NCBI RefSeq assembly: GCF_016862955.1
Contig: NZ_BONY01000002.1
Location: 1 to 64,000 of the forward strand
Direction of reading: 5' to 3'
Source: Rhizocola hellebori
GTDB taxonomy: Bacteria > Actinomycetota > Actinomycetes > Mycobacteriales > Micromonosporaceae
Length of the DNA stretch: 64,000 nucleotides
A program made the position numbers and the translations under genes. Below are positions 52,341 to 61,624 of this stretch, piece by piece. Position 1 is the first letter of the stretch, and each line of letters opens with the position of its first letter. The notes under the pieces were generated by a model. It saw only the letters and a list, made by a program, of their open reading frames with translations. It had not been told where the DNA came from and ran no database searches.

Positions 52341-54166
52341 CGGCTCACCTCCCGGTCGGCGTGCCAGCAGGCGACACGGTGTCCGCCCGGGTCCACTGCC
52401 AGCGGCGGATCGCTTGCCACACAAGCGCTGTCGGCAAGCGGGCAGCGGGGCGCGAAGGCGCAGCCGGGCGGAAGCTGCGCCGGGTCGGCCGCCCGCCCCG
52501 GGATGACCGTCAGCGGCTTGCCGCGATCGGTGTCCAGATCGGGGACGGCGGCCAGCAGCGCGCGGGTGTAGGGATGACGCGCTGCGGCCAGGTCTGCGGT
52601 GCGCAGATCCTCCACGATGCGCCCGGCATACATGACCAGCACCCGGTCGCAGACCTGCCGTACCACGGAAATGTCGTGGCTGATCAGCATCAGCGCGACT
52701 CCGTCGCTGGCCCGGATCTCTTGCAGCAGCGCCAAAACCTGCGCCTGCACGGTCACGTCGAGCGCGGTGGTCGGCTCGTCGGCGATGATGAGGGCCGGGC
52801 TTCCCATCAGCCCCATACCGATCATCGCCCGTTGCCGCATGCCGCCGCTGAGCTCGTGCGGGTACTGGCGGGCCCGCCGTTCGGGTTCGGTCAGGTGCAC
52901 GGCGCGCAGCCGGTCGACGGCCCGCGCCAGCGCCTGCGCCCGGCCCAGCCCCTGATGCTGCTCGGCCACCTCGGCCAGCTGCCGGCCGACGCGATGGGTG
53001 GGGTTGAGCGAAGTCATCGGATCCTGGAACACCATGGCCAGGGACAGGCCCAGCAAACGCCGGTGTTCCTTGGCCGATCGCAGATCCTGGCCGAGGAACT
53101 CGATGCGGTCGGCGCTCACCCGGCCCGGTTCTTCGATCAGTTGCGCGATCGCGAGCGCGGTCAGGCTCTTGCCCGAGCCGGATTCGCCGACGATGCCGAC
53201 GCTTTCGCCGCGGCCGACGGTGAAGCCGACGTCGCGCACCGGGCTGACCGGACCGAAGCTGATCCGCAGCCGCTCCACGGCGAGCACCACGTCGGCGGCG
53301 CTCATCGGCTGCGCCGGCTCGGGTTGTGACGTGGCCGCGGGTTCGCGGGACAGCACGGTGCGCAGCCCGATGGCCCGCGCCGCCGCCTCACCGAACAGGC
53401 TGAAAGCCAATCCCGCCACCACGACCGCGATCCCGGGCGCGAGGGCGGCCAGCGGATGCACATAGATGCCGTTGAGCCCTTCGCCGAGCAGCCGCCCCCA
53501 GTCGTACTGCGGCGCCTGCACGCCAAGGCCGAGAAACGACAGCCCGGCGAAGGCGAGCAGCGCCCCGCCCGCGGCCACGGTGGCGTTGACCACCAGCGGC
53601 TCGCCGACGTTGGGCAGCACGTGGCGGGCCAGCACCCGCAGCCGGCCCACCCCGGCGATGCGGGCGGCGTGCACGTAGTCGCGGTCGGCGACGGTGGACA
53701 CCAGGGTGTGGGTCAGCCGGGCGAAGCTCGGGGCGACGGCGAATCCGATCGCCAGCACCGCGCCGCGCATGCCCACGCCGAAGATGACCGCGAAGAACAG
53801 GGCCAGCAGCAGGCCGGGGAAGGCGACCGCGATGTTGACCGCGGCGGTGACCCACCGGCCGGCCCGCGCCCCGATCAGCAGCGGGGCCGCGCCCAGCAGG
53901 AGTCCAATGAGGACACCCACCGCGGTGGCCATGATGGCCAGCTGCACCGACAGGCGGGTCGCGACCAGTACCCGGAAGAAAATGTCACGGCCAAGGCTGT
54001 CGGTGCCGGCCCAGTGCTGCGCCGACTGGCCCTGCAGGATCTGGGTGGTGTCGATGGTGGCGGCCCGGTCTGCCCACAATACGGGGGCGAACACGGCCAG
54101 CAGCAGCACGGCGGCGAGCAGCGCGGCGGCGCTCACCCCGACCGGCGATCGGAACACTCGGGACAT
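52337..54166 (-). CDS. Fused peptide transporter permease-ATPase (DppC-DppD)
   Basis: 609 residues. Residues 1-275 are a DppC-type permease (GTDSLGRDIFFRV, six helices, EAA loop HAARIAGVGRLRVLARHVLPN); a short Pro/Glu linker near 285 leads to a full OppD-type ATPase (Walker A GESGSGKS, signature ELSGGMRQRAMI, Walker B ALIIADEPTTALD) with the Cys-containing end PPGCAFAPRCPLADSACV. Such permease-ATPase fusions occur in actinomycetes but are less usual than separate genes. Confidence 0.92.
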   Translation of the reverse strand: MSRVFRSPVGVSAAALLAAVLLLAVFAPVLWADRAATIDTTQILQGQSAQHWAGTDSLGRDIFFRVLVATRLSVQLAIMATAVGVLIGLLLGAAPLLIGARAGRWVTAAVNIAVAFPGLLLALFFAVIFGVGMRGAVLAIGFAVAPSFARLTHTLVSTVADRDYVHAARIAGVGRLRVLARHVLPNVGEPLVVNATVAAGGALLAFAGLSFLGLGVQAPQYDWGRLLGEGLNGIYVHPLAALAPGIAVVVAGLAFSLFGEAAARAIGLRTVLSREPAATSQPEPAQPMSAADVVLAVERLRISFGPVSPVRDVGFTVGRGESVGIVGESGSGKSLTALAIAQLIEEPGRVSADRIEFLGQDLRSAKEHRRLLGLSLAMVFQDPMTSLNPTHRVGRQLAEVAEQHQGLGRAQALARAVDRLRAVHLTEPERRARQYPHELSGGMRQRAMIGMGLMGSPALIIADEPTTALDVTVQAQVLALLQEIRASDGVALMLISHDISVVRQVCDRVLVMYAGRIVEDLRTADLAAARHPYTRALLAAVPDLDTDRGKPLTVIPGRAADPAQLPPGCAFAPRCPLADSACVASDPPLAVDPGGHRVACWHADREVSR

Positions 54167-54169
54167 GGC

Positions 54170-55108
54170 TCAGCTCTTCCGGATCGTCGAGCGCGGGTCG
54201 AGCAGGGCCAGCGCGATGTCCACCACCAGGTTGATCAGCAGCACGCCGATGCCATAGATCAGCACGATGCCCTGTACCACCGGATAGTCCTTGGCCAGAA
54301 TCGAGGAGACGATGGTGCTGCCCAGGCCGGGCCAGGCGAAGACGTTCTCCACCAACACTGTTCCCGCGATCAGTCCGCCCAGGATGAGCCCACCCAGCGT
54401 GATGGTGGCGGTGAGGGCATTGGGCAGGGCGTGCCGAAGGTAGATCAGGCGGCTCGGCAGGCGCTTGGCCCGAGCCGTGCGGATGTAGTCGGCCTGAAGC
54501 ACCGCAAGGGTTTCCACCCGCACGATGCGGGCCAGCACCGCGGCCGGCCCGATCGCCAGCGCGATCACCGGAAGCACATAGGAGTCGGGTCCGGACCTTC
54601 CGGCCACCGGCGCCCAGCCCAGCGTCACCGAGAACACATAGACCAGGCCGACCGCGACCAGAAACTCCGGCAGCGCGGCCAACACCGCGCTGGCCGAGGT
54701 GAAAGCCAGCTCGGCGGGACGGCGGCGGCCATTGCGGGTCGCCACCGCCATCGCCAGCCCCAGCGGCACCGAAATCAGGATCGCCAGCACGAAGGAGGCC
54801 AGGGCCAGCTCGATGGTGGCGGGCAGCCGGTCGCTGATCACCTGCGCCACCGGCAGCCCGGAAAGGGTTGAGCTGCCGAACTCGCCGGTGACCAGATGGT
54901 GCAGATAGTTCAGGTATTGCAGCCACAGCGGGTCGTCCAGGCCGAGCGCAGCGCGCCGGGCCTGGACCAGCTCCGCCGGTGCGGTCGGCCCCAGGGCCGC
55001 CCGCACCGGATCTCCGGGAATCAGATGGATCATCCCGAAGGCGGCAGTGATCACGACCCACAGCGAGACGAGCAACCGGCCGGCGCGGCGGATCGCGAAT
55101 CTGTGCAT
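54170..55108 (-). CDS. Peptide ABC transporter permease (DppB)
   Basis: 312 residues with about six membrane helices and the DppB pattern: IPGDPVRAALGPTA near the start and the EAA loop RTARAKRLPSRLIYLRHALPNALT. It pairs with the permease half of the downstream fusion, 3 bases away, to form the channel. Confidence 0.92.
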   Translation of the reverse strand: MHRFAIRRAGRLLVSLWVVITAAFGMIHLIPGDPVRAALGPTAPAELVQARRAALGLDDPLWLQYLNYLHHLVTGEFGSSTLSGLPVAQVISDRLPATIELALASFVLAILISVPLGLAMAVATRNGRRRPAELAFTSASAVLAALPEFLVAVGLVYVFSVTLGWAPVAGRSGPDSYVLPVIALAIGPAAVLARIVRVETLAVLQADYIRTARAKRLPSRLIYLRHALPNALTATITLGGLILGGLIAGTVLVENVFAWPGLGSTIVSSILAKDYPVVQGIVLIYGIGVLLINLVVDIALALLDPRSTIRKS

Positions 55109-55115
55109 CGTCAGC

Positions 55116-56660
55116 TCAGCCCAGCATCCGCACGGAGGCAGGGTCGACGCTGCCCGAGCTCAGCTCGAACGTGGCGCCCTTGCCGTAAACCCCGATGCTG
55201 GAGAAGGCGAAGGGAACGATGTCGCCATTGCCAACCAGCGCCTCTTCCGCCGCCGCCCACTGCGCACAGCCCGCCGTGCCGGCGGTCGCCGATGCCTTCT
55301 CAACCGCCGCTGTGTAAGCCGGGTTGTTGATGCTGGCGAAGTTGACGCCGTCGGGCGCGCTGGGGCCGGAGAAGAACGACACCAACTCGCTGGGCAGGGT
55401 GACGCCCAGCGGCAGGAATGCCGCGTCCCACGAGCCCTGGCCGCCGACGATGGCCTGCCCGATCTCGGCGTTGGTCACGCCCTTGAGGGTGACCTCGACC
55501 CCGGCCGCCTGCCACGCCTTCTGCAGCAGCTCCGCGGCCGCCTGCATGCCCGGGCCGACCGCGCTGGCGTAGTAGAAGTTCAGCTTCAGGTTCTTTCCGG
55601 ACAGCGCGGTCTTGGCCGCGGCCGCGTCGGAGGCGGGCAGCTTCGAGGTGACCGTGTCCTGGGGACAGGGACCCAGGCCGGGGGCCACCAGCCCGGTCGC
55701 CGGTTTGCCCGAGCCGCTGGTGATGACCGCCATGAGCTGCTTGAGGTCGAGCGCCTGGGTCAGCGCCTTACGCGTCGCGGCGTCGGCGCCGGGCAGTCCG
55801 GCCTTCTGGTTGAACCACAGCTCGCCAAGGGGCGCAACGACTTCGCGCTTGTGCAGGTTCATCGCGGTGAGCCGGGCGCCGTCCGGGCCGACCACGACCG
55901 CGGCGTTGGCCTGATCGGTGGAGATCAGGTTGGCGGCGGTGGTTTCGTTGGCCACCACCTTGAGCACGACCGTCTCCGGCAGCCCCGCCTGGTCCTTGCT
56001 CCAGTCGCCGGGACCCCACGCGTAGTCCTTGCGGCGCTTGAGGGTGTAGTGGTCGTCGGCAACGGCTTCGGTCACGGTGAACAGGCCTGTCCCCACCGCG
56101 CCCTGCTTGAGCAGAGTGCGGTCCTTCATTCCCTTGTCGCACACGATGTGCAGGCCGCCGAGGGTGCGGTCGAGGAACGCAGACGGCGCCGGTGAGGTGA
56201 CCGTGACGGTGCCGGCCGCGTCGTCGGCGGTGGCCGTGGCGCCCGGCGGCACATAAACCCCGATGCGCGAGGAGGCGTTCTTCGGGTCGCCCACGAAGGT
56301 GATATTCGCCGCGATCTGGGTGGCGGTCAGCGGGCTGCCGTCGCTGCAGGTGACGCCCTTGCGCAGGGTGAAGACGGCCTTGGTGGTGGTGGCCTCCCAC
56401 TTCTCGGCGAGTCCGGCGACCATCTTGCCGTCCTTGTCGATGTTGATAAGGGAGTCGTAGAGGAACCGGTCGACCTGCTGAGTGGTCGACAGCGAGGTGA
56501 AGTGCGGGTCGAGGTTTCCGGGATCGGCGCTGAGGATCATCGTGAACGTTTTGCCCTCGGCGAACTTCGTCCCGCTGGGCGTAGCGCTGTTGCCGCTACA
56601 CGCCGCCAGACCAAGCGCCAGCGCGCCGGCCGTGGCAAGGCGCAGAACCGCTTTCATCAT
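55116..56660 (-). CDS. Peptide-binding lipoprotein (SBP family 5)
   Basis: 514 residues, lipobox LGLAAC. The SBP_bac_5 pattern is clear: ADPGNLDPHFTSLSTTQQVDRFLYDSLI and AEKWEATTTKAVFTLRKGVTCSDGSPLTA. The start is one of two adjacent ATGs (56660 or 56657); GGAGG lies 1 or 4 bases upstream. It captures peptides for the DppBC/DF importer. Shares ATGA with the preceding serine hydrolase. Confidence 0.92.
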   Translation of the reverse strand: MMKAVLRLATAGALALGLAACSGNSATPSGTKFAEGKTFTMILSADPGNLDPHFTSLSTTQQVDRFLYDSLINIDKDGKMVAGLAEKWEATTTKAVFTLRKGVTCSDGSPLTATQIAANITFVGDPKNASSRIGVYVPPGATATADDAAGTVTVTSPAPSAFLDRTLGGLHIVCDKGMKDRTLLKQGAVGTGLFTVTEAVADDHYTLKRRKDYAWGPGDWSKDQAGLPETVVLKVVANETTAANLISTDQANAAVVVGPDGARLTAMNLHKREVVAPLGELWFNQKAGLPGADAATRKALTQALDLKQLMAVITSGSGKPATGLVAPGLGPCPQDTVTSKLPASDAAAAKTALSGKNLKLNFYYASAVGPGMQAAAELLQKAWQAAGVEVTLKGVTNAEIGQAIVGGQGSWDAAFLPLGVTLPSELVSFFSGPSAPDGVNFASINNPAYTAAVEKASATAGTAGCAQWAAAEEALVGNGDIVPFAFSSIGVYGKGATFELSSGSVDPASVRMLG

Positions 56661-58054
56661 GCCTCCAGATGGGTGACGCGGCGTGTGGCGCGGCCGCTGT
56701 GGATGTAGAGCGCGCGGCCGGAGCCGTCATCGCCGACGAAAACCTGCGGCATATGGATGCCGTAGTACGGCTGCACCGGGAGGAAGGTGTCGCCCTCGAA
56801 GTGCACCAGTTCTTTGCGCTCGGGCTGCCGGCCGATCTCGGCCAGCAGGCCCTTGGGTACCTCCTGCAGCCACAGCGTCCCGTCGCTCTCCTGCAGCACG
56901 GTCAGCTCGCCCACCTCCGAGGCGTAGGTGCCCAGGTACCGGCTGACGTCGACGGTGGCCGGCTGCGCAGGCGGTTTCGGCAGCGCCGGCATCTGCACCC
57001 CGGCCAGCTCGCGCAGCAGGTGCTCGAAGAGCTCGGTGTAGACGGCGATCGGGTTGCCACCGTTGGTGCACAAGGCAATGGACACCCCATGCTCGGGTAC
57101 CACGCGCAGGAACGCGGACTGCCCGATGGTGCCGCCGTCATGGCCGAGCACCCTGGCCCCCGGCCAGTCGTAGATCTCCCAGCCGAGCCCCCACGAGGTG
57201 CCCATCAGGCCCAGCTTGGGCAGTTGCACCTGGGGCTGCTGCATCGCCTGGACGCTTTCGGCTTCCAGCACCGTGGTTCCATCCGCCGCCTTGCCCGCGG
57301 CGAGGTGCATCTGGGCGAAGGCGAGCAGATCGCGTGGGCGCATGGCGAGCATCGCCCCGGCCGGCGCGTTGGATCGGGCCAGCGCCCACACCGGTGCCGG
57401 TTGTGGGTCGCTGTCCGGGTCGGCCTGCAGGTGACCGACCGCCGCCCGGAACAGGATCGCCTCGTGCGCGCCGTTGGCGGCGTGGGTCAGGCCCAGCGGG
57501 GTGAACAGGTGCTCGCGCACACAGTCGTCGAAAGGCTTGCCCCGCAACACCTCCACCACACGCCCCAGCACGCAGTAGCCGGCGTTGTTGTAGGAGAACA
57601 TCTCCCCCGGCGCGAACAGCTGGGCCGTCTCGCCCAGCGTCGCCACATATTTCTCGACGCAGTCATCGCCGCGGCCGGTGTCGGTGAAGATGTCGCCCTC
57701 GAAACCGGCGGTGTGCGACAGCAGCTGGCGTGTGGTGACGGCCGCGGCGGCCGACTCGTCGGCGAGCTGGAAGCCGGGCAGGGTGGCCCGGACTGGGGCG
57801 TCCAGATCGAGCCGTCCCTCCTGCGCCAGCTGCATGATCAGCGTCGCGGTCCAGACCTTGGTGATCGACCCGATCTGAAACAGCGAGTCGGGTGTGGCCT
57901 CGACACCGGTGGCTTTGCTGAGCACACCGGCGGCAAGGTCGATCACCCGGCCTTGCGCGGACACGGCGATCGCCGCGCCGGGTACCTTGTGTTCGGCCAA
58001 CAGCGCAGGAAGACGGTCGTGCAGCCAGTTCGTGATCTCGTTCAGGCTCGACAT
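56657..58054 (-). CDS. Class C beta-lactamase/D-aminopeptidase-type serine hydrolase
   Basis: About 465 residues, starting at MSSLNEITNWLHDRL (58054). SxxK motif SITK in LFQIGSITKVWTATL, Tyr motif YNNAG, and HDGGT near residue 330. Its core matches the C-terminal half of 48310-51591 closely (LFQIGSITKVWTAT, FTDTGRGDDC-EKYVA), so the two are paralogues. The group includes D-stereospecific aminopeptidases and D-Ala-D-Ala-type hydrolases. No signal peptide, so it is probably intracellular. First gene of the ten-gene leftward group. Confidence 0.87.
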   Translation of the reverse strand: MSSLNEITNWLHDRLPALLAEHKVPGAAIAVSAQGRVIDLAAGVLSKATGVEATPDSLFQIGSITKVWTATLIMQLAQEGRLDLDAPVRATLPGFQLADESAAAAVTTRQLLSHTAGFEGDIFTDTGRGDDCVEKYVATLGETAQLFAPGEMFSYNNAGYCVLGRVVEVLRGKPFDDCVREHLFTPLGLTHAANGAHEAILFRAAVGHLQADPDSDPQPAPVWALARSNAPAGAMLAMRPRDLLAFAQMHLAAGKAADGTTVLEAESVQAMQQPQVQLPKLGLMGTSWGLGWEIYDWPGARVLGHDGGTIGQSAFLRVVPEHGVSIALCTNGGNPIAVYTELFEHLLRELAGVQMPALPKPPAQPATVDVSRYLGTYASEVGELTVLQESDGTLWLQEVPKGLLAEIGRQPERKELVHFEGDTFLPVQPYYGIHMPQVFVGDDGSGRALYIHSGRATRRVTHLEA

Positions 58055-58089
58055 GCGCCACACCATAGGGTCGGTCGATATGCGCTGTG

Positions 58090-58139
58090 TTCGTCGATCA
58101 CGACAAGGCGGGCCCACCCGCTTCGTCCAGAACGACAAG
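58090..58139. promoter_or_regulatory. Two direct copies of TCGT-N5-ACGA before the peptide operon
   Basis: TTCGTCGATCACGACAAG (58090-58107) and TTCGTCCAGAACGACAAG (58122-58139) are near-identical 18-mers, each an inverted repeat TCGT-N5-ACGA, 32 bases apart. A minus-strand TTGTCG within the first could serve as -35 with CATATC as -10. Candidate regulator sites for the operon. Confidence 0.5.
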
Positions 58140-58223
58140 AGGCCGCTTGGCCGATGGCGCTCGCCGGTCATCAACGCCCATGATCGGATGTTTTGTTGAC
58201 CAAGCAACTGGCCGGGGGATGGC

Positions 58224-59078
58224 ATGCGCTTACCATGGGCTGCCGCGATTGCATCGATAACGCTGATGTTCGGCATGGCCATGCCGGCCGCTGCCACAGA
58301 ACCGAACACGGTACAGGCAGGGGCTTCGCCGAATGAACTTCATGCCGCGGCAGGCGGTCCGGCCGTCGACCTGTCCCTTTCCTTCTACATGGGGATGGAC
58401 CACGTTCACGAAATCGAGGTCTCCTCGATCACTTTCCGGTGCTTCCTCACCGTTTGGGATTTCCGCCATGAAGGCGCGGGCATGACTCTGTTCCTGAGGG
58501 ACCCAGCGACCGGGTCGTGGGATAGTGGGCATACCTCCGCAACCGGTGAATTCACCGTCAGGCTGTCTGACAAGATCAAGCTGAACCTGTTCGGCACCAC
58601 CCAATTCACAGTGCCTATTCGGTTGTCATTTTCCAATGCTTCGTGGAATGGGTGGTGGCAGATCGTCGCCGCCGTCAAGGACCACGTTGCGGTTGACAGT
58701 GCGGGCAATCCGGTGACCGCTCGGCTTGAGCCTCGTGGAGTGGGCTCGGTCGAAGTGACCGGCGCGGCCAATTCGTATCACCCATGGAGCCCCGATCCGA
58801 AGAAGAAGCCGACCGGCCCGGCCAAGCCCAAACCGTCGACGATTCAGGAACCGAGCCCGACACCGGCCGCGGTTGTCCCTTCGCCGGCTCCGCAACCGTC
58901 GACATTCGACTCCCCTTCACCGTCCACAGTGGATCTGGCCGAGCCCATGCTGGCGGCGCAGACCTCTGACACCATGGTGACCACCTTGGGTTTGGCGGGC
59001 GGGATAGCCGCGCTCGGCGGGGCGACAGTCCTGGTGCTGAGATGGCGACGCCGTCGGGAACAGGCCCCGGCCCAGTAG
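58224..59078 (+). CDS. Secreted, C-terminally membrane-anchored protein of unknown function
   Basis: 284 residues behind a GGGGGA site. Signal peptide to about 24 (FGMAMPAAA). A beta-rich domain (about 30-185) is followed by a Pro/Ser/Thr-rich linker (about 190-240), one membrane helix (VTTLGLAGGIAALGGATVLVL) and a basic RWRRRRE tail. No LPXTG-type sorting motif is seen. It looks like a cell-surface protein. Divergent from the peptide operon. Function unknown. Confidence 0.75.
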   Translation: MRLPWAAAIASITLMFGMAMPAAATEPNTVQAGASPNELHAAAGGPAVDLSLSFYMGMDHVHEIEVSSITFRCFLTVWDFRHEGAGMTLFLRDPATGSWDSGHTSATGEFTVRLSDKIKLNLFGTTQFTVPIRLSFSNASWNGWWQIVAAVKDHVAVDSAGNPVTARLEPRGVGSVEVTGAANSYHPWSPDPKKKPTGPAKPKPSTIQEPSPTPAAVVPSPAPQPSTFDSPSPSTVDLAEPMLAAQTSDTMVTTLGLAGGIAALGGATVLVLRWRRRREQAPAQ

Positions 59079-59087
59079 GCTCAGCGG

Positions 59088-59852
59088 GTGACCATGATCG
59101 TGGTGCCCTATCACCAGGACGAGCGGCTGGCCGACGGTCAGCTTCCGGTGACCGGCGAGGTCGAGGTCGTGCAACCGGACCTGCCCGACGGTGACATCTG
59201 GCGACGGCTGGCCGCGCTGGACGACGCCGCCGCCGACCGGGTCGCCGCGTCTGTGCGCGCTGGGGGTCCCACCACGGTGATATCCGGCGACTGTCTGCTC
59301 GCGATGGCCGCGCTGGCCGGTGCGCAACGGGCCGGTGTGCACCCGGGCATCGTCTGGTTCGACGCGCACGGCGACGTCCACACCCTCGACACCTCGACCT
59401 CCGGCTACCTCGGCGGGCTGTCGCTGCGTCTGCTGCTCGGTGCGCATCCCGAGCTGCTGGCCGGTCCGCTCGGCGTACAGGTGGTGGCCGAGGATCGGGT
59501 CGTCCTGGTCGATGCCCGCGACCTCGATCCACCGGAGGTGGATTACCTGCGGTCCAGCTCGATCAGGCGCAGCGGCGTCGCCGAGCTGGACGTCGCGTCG
59601 CTGCCCGATGGCCCGCTGATCCTGCACATCGACGTGGACGTCACCGATCCCGGCGAGCTGCCCGGCCTGCTGTTCCCCGCGCCCGGTGGCCCACCGGCGA
59701 CACAGGTGGTCGCGGCGGCACGGCGGATCCTCGCCACCGGACGGGTCACCGTGCTCGACATCGCCTGCCCCTGGCATCCGCTGGCCGACGAGCACACCCA
59801 CCAGATCCGCGCCGACCTGCTCCGCGACCTGCTGGGCGCGCGGCACGCCTAG
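59088..59852 (+). CDS. Arginase/ureohydrolase-family protein
   Basis: 254 residues; GTG at 59088 or ATG at 59094 could start it. Metal motifs WFDAHGDVHT and LHIDVDVTDP are conserved. The first motif reads SGDCLLAM, with Cys where arginases have His (GGDH), a change common to an actinomycete subgroup, so the metal site differs and the substrate may not be arginine or agmatine. Begins 9 bases after the previous stop. Confidence 0.83.
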   Translation: MTMIVVPYHQDERLADGQLPVTGEVEVVQPDLPDGDIWRRLAALDDAAADRVAASVRAGGPTTVISGDCLLAMAALAGAQRAGVHPGIVWFDAHGDVHTLDTSTSGYLGGLSLRLLLGAHPELLAGPLGVQVVAEDRVVLVDARDLDPPEVDYLRSSSIRRSGVAELDVASLPDGPLILHIDVDVTDPGELPGLLFPAPGGPPATQVVAAARRILATGRVTVLDIACPWHPLADEHTHQIRADLLRDLLGARHA

Positions 59853-60437
59853 CTAGTAATGTTTCACCACCACGTCTTGGGCAACATTGGTGGTGTGCTT
59901 GGCGGCCGCCGAACGCAGCTCGGCCACGGGATCGATGGTCTCCGCCTCCTCCATCCAATCGCATTCGTCACACGTTGCCGCATAGAACCTCTTAGGCTCG
60001 TCCGTTCCTGAGTCGTAGTTGATCTCGAGGATCTCCACCAGGTGATCGGTCGGGGGCAGACCAAAGCGCTTGCGTTCCCGCCTGTCGGCGCGGGCCAGCC
60101 GGCCCTCGGCCAGCCAGCTCGGCGAGTCACGGAATGCTTGCGGGATAAGGACTTTCGGCCAGCCCAGCCAGCCGGCGGACAGGTGTGCCGGGATGAACAG
60201 CACACCAGCCCAGAAGCCCACCACGGCTACATAGTCGACGTAGATAAGTGCAGGCCAGCCGGGCGGCCGGACGCCGTCGTAGCTGACCGAGCAGAAGGCC
60301 AGGCCGAGTCCGGTGAACAGCGGGACGGCCCAGAGCCGGTAGGCCCGGCGGGTGCGCGACGGCGGCGCAATCACCGCGCGGGTGACGACAAACGCACAGC
60401 CGAGAACCATAAGGATGCCGAACACGAGTTCGGTCAT
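59853..60437 (-). CDS. Small membrane protein of unknown function
   Basis: 194 residues with three hydrophobic segments in the first half (LVFGILMVLGCAFVVT; AVPLFTGLGLAFCSV; YVAVVGFWAGVLFIPAHL) and a soluble acidic C-terminal half containing a CDECDW Cys pair. Not recognised. ATGA overlap with the M23 peptidase gene suggests joint function at the envelope. Confidence 0.7.
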   Translation of the reverse strand: MTELVFGILMVLGCAFVVTRAVIAPPSRTRRAYRLWAVPLFTGLGLAFCSVSYDGVRPPGWPALIYVDYVAVVGFWAGVLFIPAHLSAGWLGWPKVLIPQAFRDSPSWLAEGRLARADRRERKRFGLPPTDHLVEILEINYDSGTDEPKRFYAATCDECDWMEEAETIDPVAELRSAAAKHTTNVAQDVVVKHY

Positions 60438-61048
60438 GCGCAGTTACCGCTTTTCCGCTTGACCGTGTACTCGGCGTCGTCGTGGGTGATGCCGGAAGCC
60501 TGGCCGTCGAAGTGGGTTTCCACCTTCTGCCGGTTGCGGCGCTGCTCGTAGTGCAGATGCGGGGCGCTGGAGTTGCCGGTGCTGCCCACCCGCCCGATCT
60601 GCTCACCCTGGACGACCTGCTGCCCCTTGCGCACCAACGGAACCTCGAGCAGGTGCAGATATTGCGTCTGCCACCTGCCACCGTGGTCGATCTTCACCAG
60701 GTATCCGCCGCCGCGGCCTTTCGGGCCGTTCGGGTTGTCGGGGGTGCGGCCGCCCAGCGAGCCGTTGATCCCCGCCTCGGTCACCGTTCCCGCATACGAC
60801 GCGAGCACCGGCCGCCCCCACGCCGACCCAGCCGTCGGATACATGTCGACGTCATAGTCGTCGTGGCCCGGATAGGTGCTCAGCTGCCACGTCTCGCCAC
60901 AGGCCACCGGAAGCTGAAACAGCGGCCGCGGACCCGCCGGAAGCAGCAGCGGCACCACCACCACGGCCACCACCACGACGAGAGCGGCAGCACTGAGCGC
61001 CAGAACCAGCCGCACGATGCGGGCCCGACGTGTCCTGCGAACGCTCAC
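60434..61048 (-). CDS. Secreted/anchored M23-family metallopeptidase
   Basis: 204 residues with an N-terminal membrane segment (about 12-37). LytM-type zinc motifs: HDDYDVDMYPT (His, Asp) and SAPHLHYEQ (HxH). Such enzymes cut cell-wall peptide cross-bridges or bind the wall. The Gly-rich G-GGYLVKIDHGG strand is typical. Coupled to the small membrane protein and the GNAT gene by 4-base overlaps. Confidence 0.87.
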   Translation of the reverse strand: MSVRRTRRARIVRLVLALSAAALVVVVAVVVVPLLLPAGPRPLFQLPVACGETWQLSTYPGHDDYDVDMYPTAGSAWGRPVLASYAGTVTEAGINGSLGGRTPDNPNGPKGRGGGYLVKIDHGGRWQTQYLHLLEVPLVRKGQQVVQGEQIGRVGSTGNSSAPHLHYEQRRNRQKVETHFDGQASGITHDDAEYTVKRKSGNCA

Positions 61049-61611
61049 GCCCGATCGACCTTTTTGCTCACGATCCAGGCGTGCTTTCCGACCTGGCGGC
61101 CGCGGGCGAACCCGAACTGCTCGAACAGCTCGACGGTCGCGCTGAACAGGAACCGGCCGGGCGCCTCCCGGCCGTCGGTCACCTCGGAGATGGCCTCGAC
61201 CAGACCGCCTCCGGCTTGAGCGATCTGACCGAGTGCGCCTTCCAGCGCCAGCCGGGCGATGCCCTGACCGCGATGTTTCTTGTCCACGTAGAAACAGGTG
61301 ATGCGCCAGTCGGGAAGCGGCGGCGCATCCTTGTCATACATGCGCCGGTGCTTGATGTTGGACAGCTCCTGCGGGCTGCCGTACTGGCACCACCCCTGGG
61401 CGAGGCCCGTCTCGTCGAGCACGAGAGCGGCGTGGGCGCCGTCGGTACGGACGCGGCGCTCCTTGACCTCGCGGTAGCTGATCCCCTTCTGGCCGCACTC
61501 CGGGTGGTAGCCAATGCACCAGCAGCCGCCGAAGATGCCGTTGTTTCGTTCGACAAGCTCGGCGAACACATCCCAGGTCGCGGCGTCGAGGGGCCGGACG
61601 AGATATGGCAT
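61045..61611 (-). CDS. GNAT-family N-acetyltransferase
   Basis: 188 residues. Acetyl-CoA pocket motif CFYVDKKHRGQGIARLALEGAL. The Trp/Cys-rich opening (GIFGGCWCIGYHP) is typical of an actinomycete GNAT subgroup of unknown substrate. First gene translated before the M23 gene (ATGA). Confidence 0.85.
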   Translation of the reverse strand: MPYLVRPLDAATWDVFAELVERNNGIFGGCWCIGYHPECGQKGISYREVKERRVRTDGAHAALVLDETGLAQGWCQYGSPQELSNIKHRRMYDKDAPPLPDWRITCFYVDKKHRGQGIARLALEGALGQIAQAGGGLVEAISEVTDGREAPGRFLFSATVELFEQFGFARGRQVGKHAWIVSKKVDRA

Positions 61612-61624
61612 CCTCGATTCCTCC

